DNA from: an uncultured Clostridia bacterium
GTDB taxonomy: Bacteria > Bacillota > Clostridia > Christensenellales > Aristaeellaceae
Assembly (NCBI GenBank): GCA_934615235.1
Contig: CAKTTL010000155.1
Location: 1 to 5,063, forward strand
Direction: 5' to 3'
DNA length: 5,063 bases
Shown piece after piece: positions 4,972 through 5,063 of this stretch. Each line of letters opens with the position of its first letter. Position 1 is the stretch's first letter. Below the pieces are notes generated by a model. It saw only the letters and a list, made by a program, of their open reading frames with translations, had not been told where the DNA came from and ran no database searches. A program made the translations under genes and the position numbers.

Positions 4972-5003
4972 AGGAAATCCCATGTTGCTTTCTTCGGGAG
5001 AGC

Positions 5004-5045
5004 GCGAGAGGGTTCTTCTTTCTCCTGAAAGAAGTCCCCTCTCGC
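5004..5045. repeat. Long imperfect hairpin related to 4805-4852
   Basis: GCGAGAGGG (5004-5012) pairs with 5037-5045. After a two-by-two internal mismatch, CTTCTTTC (5015-5022) pairs with 5027-5034 around TCCT. Seven A's follow on the plus strand. Seen from the minus strand it has a T-run then a stem with TTCTTTC/GAAAGAA, the same layout as 4805-4852 on the plus strand. Confidence 0.7.
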
Positions 5046-5063
5046 AAAAAAACACGGCTTTCT
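5046..5063 (-). terminator. Possible 3' half of an intrinsic terminator cut by the window edge
   Basis: On the minus strand AGAAAGCCGTG is followed by seven T's. If a matching CACGGC arm lies just beyond 5063, this would be the terminator of a further minus-strand gene upstream of the hydrolase. Only the 3' arm and T-run are visible, so this is inference. Confidence 0.3.

Noticed and set aside
4825..5055. 76-codon minus-strand frame upstream of the hydrolase
   Set aside because: It consists of the four hairpins read as codons, giving Gly/Arg/Glu low-complexity sequence without a ribosome site.

Overview
The window looks like chromosomal DNA from a GC-rich member of the Bacillota, most likely a gut-type Clostridia lineage. 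Three points suggest this: Gram-positive style Shine-Dalgarno sites and sigma-A promoters, a lipoprotein foldase of the PrsA/SurA type, and an Est30-like carboxylesterase. The GC-rich, hairpin-dense repeats between genes also fit. This placement is inferred from gene style only; no marker here fixes the genus.

Layout. Positions 1-1098 carry no convincing gene. They are a mosaic of one repeat family: two copies on the minus strand (units A and B), three on the plus strand (C, D, E) and a truncated end (F). Each copy has a near-perfect palindrome, a conserved core, a GGGGC/GCCCC hairpin, and then either a short linker or a 126-162 bp inverted-repeat arm. The arms (elements X and Y) sit at the same slot in the unit. 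The array stops about 28 bp short of the cysS stop codon.

Positions 1126-4715 hold three intact genes, all on the minus strand. In transcription order they are an alpha/beta-hydrolase carboxylesterase (3960-4715), a secreted lipoprotein with SurA-N and parvulin-like regions (2597-3895), and cysteinyl-tRNA synthetase cysS (1126-2526). The first two each have a clear sigma-A promoter. The foldase promoter lies in the end of the hydrolase gene, and its -10 box contains that gene's stop codon. No good promoter is visible before cysS, so it is probably read from the foldase transcript across a 70 bp gap that holds a strong hairpin. The three genes share no obvious pathway: one is a housekeeping aminoacyl-tRNA synthetase, one an extracytoplasmic foldase, one a cytosolic esterase.

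Positions 4771-5063 are non-coding. They contain four consecutive strong hairpins, the outer two related and inverted to each other, plus a G-quadruplex motif that overlaps the first hairpin. The window ends in what looks like half of an intrinsic terminator of a further minus-strand gene.

The most interesting material is the 1-1098 repeat family. Paired substitutions preserve its stems, and it carries a variable arm at one fixed position, as expected of a structured RNA or a structured mobile repeat rather than neutral sequence.
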